From positions 1 to 61,822 of the forward strand of contig JAOBWF010000325.1 in assembly GCA_025463215.1 (NCBI GenBank): DNA of 61,822 nt, read 5' to 3'. The stretch is from Acidobacteriota bacterium (GTDB lineage Bacteria; Acidobacteriota; Vicinamibacteria; Vicinamibacterales; CAVVIG01). The notes beneath the pieces are model-generated. The model was not told the DNA's origin. It saw only the letters and a list, made by a program, of their open reading frames with translations, and did no database searches. Shown here piece by piece: positions 59,487 to 61,822 of this stretch (positions within the stretch are counted from its first letter, which is position 1; the number at the start of each line of letters is the position of its first letter). The position numbers were made by a program, and so were the translations under genes.

Positions 59487-61418
59487 TCAGGACGACTGCG
59501 CAAGCGCGGCGCTGGGAAGCGCAGGTGCGGAGAGTGGAAACGAATTGACGTACTGCTGTTGCCACTTCTCGAAGACGACGAGCTGCCACAGCCGCAGCGT
59601 GTGGTCGCGCTTGCCGGTCAGGTGCTCGTCGACGATGCGCTGGACGAAGGACGGCTGGAAATAGCCGCGCTGAAGGCTCGCGGGCGACAGCAGCGTATCC
59701 GCAAACAGCTCGCGCAGGTTGCCGCGGAACCAGGTGCCAAGCGGCACACCGAACCCCTGCTTGCGGCGGTCGAGGATCTCGCGCGGCACCAGCGTCGCGG
59801 CGACCTCCTTGAGCACGTGCTTGCGGCGGCCGTTCTTGATCTTCAGCGCCGCGGGCAGCGCCGACGCAAACGCGACCACGTCGTTGTCGAGCAGCGGCAC
59901 GCGGGACTCGATTGAATGCGCCATGCTCATCCGGTCGACTTTGGTCAGCACATCTTCCGGCAGGTAGGTCTCCGCGTCGAAGCGCATCATCTGGCTCGGC
60001 CACGGCAGCTGCGCGAAGCGCTCGAAGTGGCGCGCGAGCCGGGTTTCCGGATCAGGCCCCTCAATCGCGCTCCGGACGTCGCGGCTCAAGAGCGCCGGCT
60101 TCTCGTCGGTGCCGAAGTACCGGATCGCGTCGAGATAGCGGCCCTGCTCGTCGCGGGCGACATGGCGCAGGAAGTTCTTGCCGCGCATGCCGTGGGGCAG
60201 CCCCGCGGCCGCAATCGCCGCGACGCGGCGCAGCGCGCGCGGGCTGTAGCGGTCGAAGGCGACCACCCGCGGGTGCGGGAGGTAGCGCTCGTAGCCGCCG
60301 AACAGTTCATCGCCGCCGTCGCCCGAGAGCACGACGGTTACGTGACGCCGCGCCATCTCGGACACGTACCATGTCGGAATCGCCGACGAATCCGCGAACG
60401 GCTCGTCGAAATGGGTGATGAGCCGGTCGAGGATGTCCACGCCGTCGGGCTTCACGACGAACTCGTGGTGGTCGGTGCCGAAGTGATCGGCAACCTGGCG
60501 CGCCTTGTCGAGCTCGTCGAACTCGGGCTCGTCGAAACCGATAGAGAACGTCTTGACCCGGGCGCTGGAGAGCTCCGACATCAGGCCGACGACGAGGCTG
60601 GAATCGACGCCGCCGGAGAGGAAGGCGCCGAGCGGCACGTCGCTGATCATGTGCGAGCGCACGGCGTCCTTCAGCACGGCGTGCAGCTGCTCGACCGCAT
60701 CCTCTTCGGAGCCACGGAACGTCTCCGCCGCCGGCATCTGCCAGTACTGCTCGATTCCGATCCGGCCGTCGGTCCACGTCAGCAGGTGGCCGGGCGGCAG
60801 CTTGCGCACGCTCTTGAAGATCGAGCCGTCGCGCGGCGTGTAGAGGAACGAGAGATAGTGATCGAGCGCCGCGGCATCGAGCTCGCGCGGCAGATCGGGG
60901 GCTTCGAGCAGCGACTTGATTTCCGATCCGAAGTAGAAGCGGCCGCCGACGGTCGCATAGTGCAGCGGCTTGATGCCGATGCGGTCTCGCGCGACCAGCA
61001 GCGTCCGCGAGGTCGTGTCCCAGATCGCGAGCCCGAACATCCCGCGTAGCCGGGCGATCGCGCCCTTCCCCCATTGCTCGTAGGCGTGGACGATGACCTC
61101 GGTGTCGGTCGCCGTGTAGAAGGCGTGCCCCGCCGCTTCGAGCTCCTGGCGCAATTCGCGGAAGTTGTAGATCTCGCCGTTGAACACGATCCAGACCGTC
61201 GAATCCTCGTTGTGGATCGGCTGATGACCGGTCGAGAGATCGATGATGCTCAGACGCCGCATGCCGAGCGCCACGCCCTCGGCGACCCACACCCCCTCGT
61301 CGTCCGGCCCGCGATGGCGGATGACATCGCACATCCGGTGGACGAGCGTCCGGCTGCTGTCGGTGTTGAACGGCGAGCGGGTGTCAGAGGACTCTACGAA
61401 ACCGGCGATGCCGCACAT
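59487..61418 (-). CDS. asnB: Asparagine synthase-type amidotransferase 2
   Basis: Protein of 643 residues with the same layout as its neighbour: Cys2 (MCGIAGFV), GEIYNFRELRQ, and the ATP loop SGGVDSSLVV. The two differ in many places and are old paralogues, not a recent duplication. In exosortase/exopolysaccharide clusters a copy of this kind is standard; two suggest amidation of two uronic sites. It overlaps the upstream gene by 25 bases. Confidence 0.9.
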   Translation of the reverse strand: MCGIAGFVESSDTRSPFNTDSSRTLVHRMCDVIRHRGPDDEGVWVAEGVALGMRRLSIIDLSTGHQPIHNEDSTVWIVFNGEIYNFRELRQELEAAGHAFYTATDTEVIVHAYEQWGKGAIARLRGMFGLAIWDTTSRTLLVARDRIGIKPLHYATVGGRFYFGSEIKSLLEAPDLPRELDAAALDHYLSFLYTPRDGSIFKSVRKLPPGHLLTWTDGRIGIEQYWQMPAAETFRGSEEDAVEQLHAVLKDAVRSHMISDVPLGAFLSGGVDSSLVVGLMSELSSARVKTFSIGFDEPEFDELDKARQVADHFGTDHHEFVVKPDGVDILDRLITHFDEPFADSSAIPTWYVSEMARRHVTVVLSGDGGDELFGGYERYLPHPRVVAFDRYSPRALRRVAAIAAAGLPHGMRGKNFLRHVARDEQGRYLDAIRYFGTDEKPALLSRDVRSAIEGPDPETRLARHFERFAQLPWPSQMMRFDAETYLPEDVLTKVDRMSMAHSIESRVPLLDNDVVAFASALPAALKIKNGRRKHVLKEVAATLVPREILDRRKQGFGVPLGTWFRGNLRELFADTLLSPASLQRGYFQPSFVQRIVDEHLTGKRDHTLRLWQLVVFEKWQQQYVNSFPLSAPALPSAALAQSS

Positions 61419-61822
61419 GTCAGGTTCTCGGGTTCAAGGTTCGAGGGTTCAGGGGCCGGGGATTGTCGGTTCAGGAGCTCGAGAGTTCTGGTCCGTGCCG
61501 TGGTCGCATCGACGGCGGCGAGGCACACGAGCGGGCGGCCGACCTCGGTGCGGTACGCCAGCATCCGCGCGTCGGTCTCGACGTCGCCGACGCGCCACAG
61601 TTTGCGTCCACAGCCAGGCGCCTTCGCCGCGTTCGTGGCGAGCTCCGCCGAGTGGTCTTCTTCGGCGAACAGCACGTGGTCGACCGACCCGGCGCGCGTG
61701 ATGCGGATGGCGGTCGCGTGCGCGATCGCCCCCGCTTCGGCCCACACCGGCATCCAATCGACGTCGGCGACCGGATTCTGCGGATCGAGATCGAACACGC
61801 TGACCAGCCAGAACGGTGCCTC
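61394..61822 (-). CDS. C-terminal part of a heparinase-like polysaccharide enzyme (partial)
   Basis: The reading frame is open to the right edge of the window; 142 residues are visible. The sequence (VDHVLFAEEDHSAELATNAAK, then RMLAYRTEVGRPLVCLAAVD) is strand-rich and resembles the C-terminal beta-sandwich of heparinase II/III-type lyases, which are common in exopolysaccharide clusters. This is only a guess. The last 30 residues (LELLNRQSPAPEPSNLEPEN) are encoded by a repeat array. Confidence 0.5.
   Translation of the reverse strand, partial: EAPFWLVSVFDLDPQNPVADVDWMPVWAEAGAIAHATAIRITRAGSVDHVLFAEEDHSAELATNAAKAPGCGRKLWRVGDVETDARMLAYRTEVGRPLVCLAAVDATTARTRTLELLNRQSPAPEPSNLEPENLTCAASPVS
61422..61487. 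repeat. 7-base repeat array, GGTTCTC / GGGTTCA type
   Basis: Units GGTTCTC, GGGTTCAA, GGTTCGA, GGGTTCA, with irregular spacing after. It encodes the tail of the partial gene and lies just upstream of asnB 2. Confidence 0.65.

Noticed and set aside
18943-61487. CRISPR array
   Set aside because: The repeats have 7- or 9-base units with no spacers of 28-40 bases between copies, and no cas gene is present.
1-61822. tRNA, rRNA, insertion sequence, integrase or prophage
   Set aside because: I looked for cloverleaf, rRNA-like and transposase sequences and saw none; a computed search could still find a small RNA.

Overview
The DNA is high in G+C and densely coded on both strands. It carries Oar-like TonB-dependent receptors with carboxypeptidase-regulatory domains, PQQ dehydrogenases, DinB-family proteins, an imuA-imuB-dnaE2 mutasome and an AlgD/asparagine-synthase polysaccharide operon. 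That mix suggests a soil-type member of the Acidobacteriota, perhaps the Vicinamibacteria; this is inferred from gene content, as there is no rRNA or marker gene here. I found no tRNA, rRNA, CRISPR array, insertion sequence or phage gene. No gap without a gene exceeds 300 bases.

Layout. 0-7 kb: phosphate acquisition (pstS-pstC-pstA; a TonB receptor coupled to a secreted phosphoesterase; a secreted glycerophosphodiesterase). 7-12.8 kb: a DUF1499 membrane protein and an MHS-family transporter, a secreted beta-helix/CBM protein, and glgC. 12.9-18.5 kb: more phosphate genes (DUF47 regulator plus PitA, and phoB-phoR with a BNR-repeat lipoprotein). 18.5-25.4 kb: small exported proteins, a Ni/Co transporter, a CrcB fluoride channel, a CxxCH protein, a polysaccharide deacetylase and an MFS exporter. 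25.4-31.4 kb: the SOS-type mutasome imuA-imuB-dnaE2. 31.4-41.7 kb: small proteins, an RluA pseudouridine synthase, an amidohydrolase, a PQQ dehydrogenase coupled to a second TonB receptor, and a second phosphoesterase. 41.7-52.8 kb: a PLD-like protein, two tandem radical SAM proteins, a GMC oxidoreductase pair, a secreted triple-RidA protein, DUF309/SET/esterase/SpoIID genes and an M20 amidohydrolase. 52.9-61.8 kb: one minus-strand operon for a uronate-containing exopolysaccharide (lyase-like fragment, two asparagine synthases, glycosyltransferase, AlgD, formyltransferase, deacetylase).

The most striking feature is repeat DNA. About 18 short arrays with a period of exactly 7 bases are scattered through the window. 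The unit sequence differs from array to array (AGAACTC, GGCTGAT, GATTTCA, GTCAGTC, ATCCGCA, GTGCGAG and others). A second family, built of 9-base units, forms 62-65-base hairpins with arms ACCGCNNAG / CTCYGCGGT. Both families lie between genes and also inside genes, always in frame. imuB and dnaE2 together carry about six insertions. Other arrays encode signal-peptide cores, interdomain linkers and C-terminal tails, so the repeats appear to act as raw material for protein sequence.

Expression signals also show a pattern. Several genes have a TANNNT -10 box only 5-9 bases before the start codon, which suggests leaderless mRNAs. Several divergent pairs have overlapping -10 boxes. Many adjacent genes overlap by GTGA (six cases) or ATGA (four cases), suggesting translational coupling.
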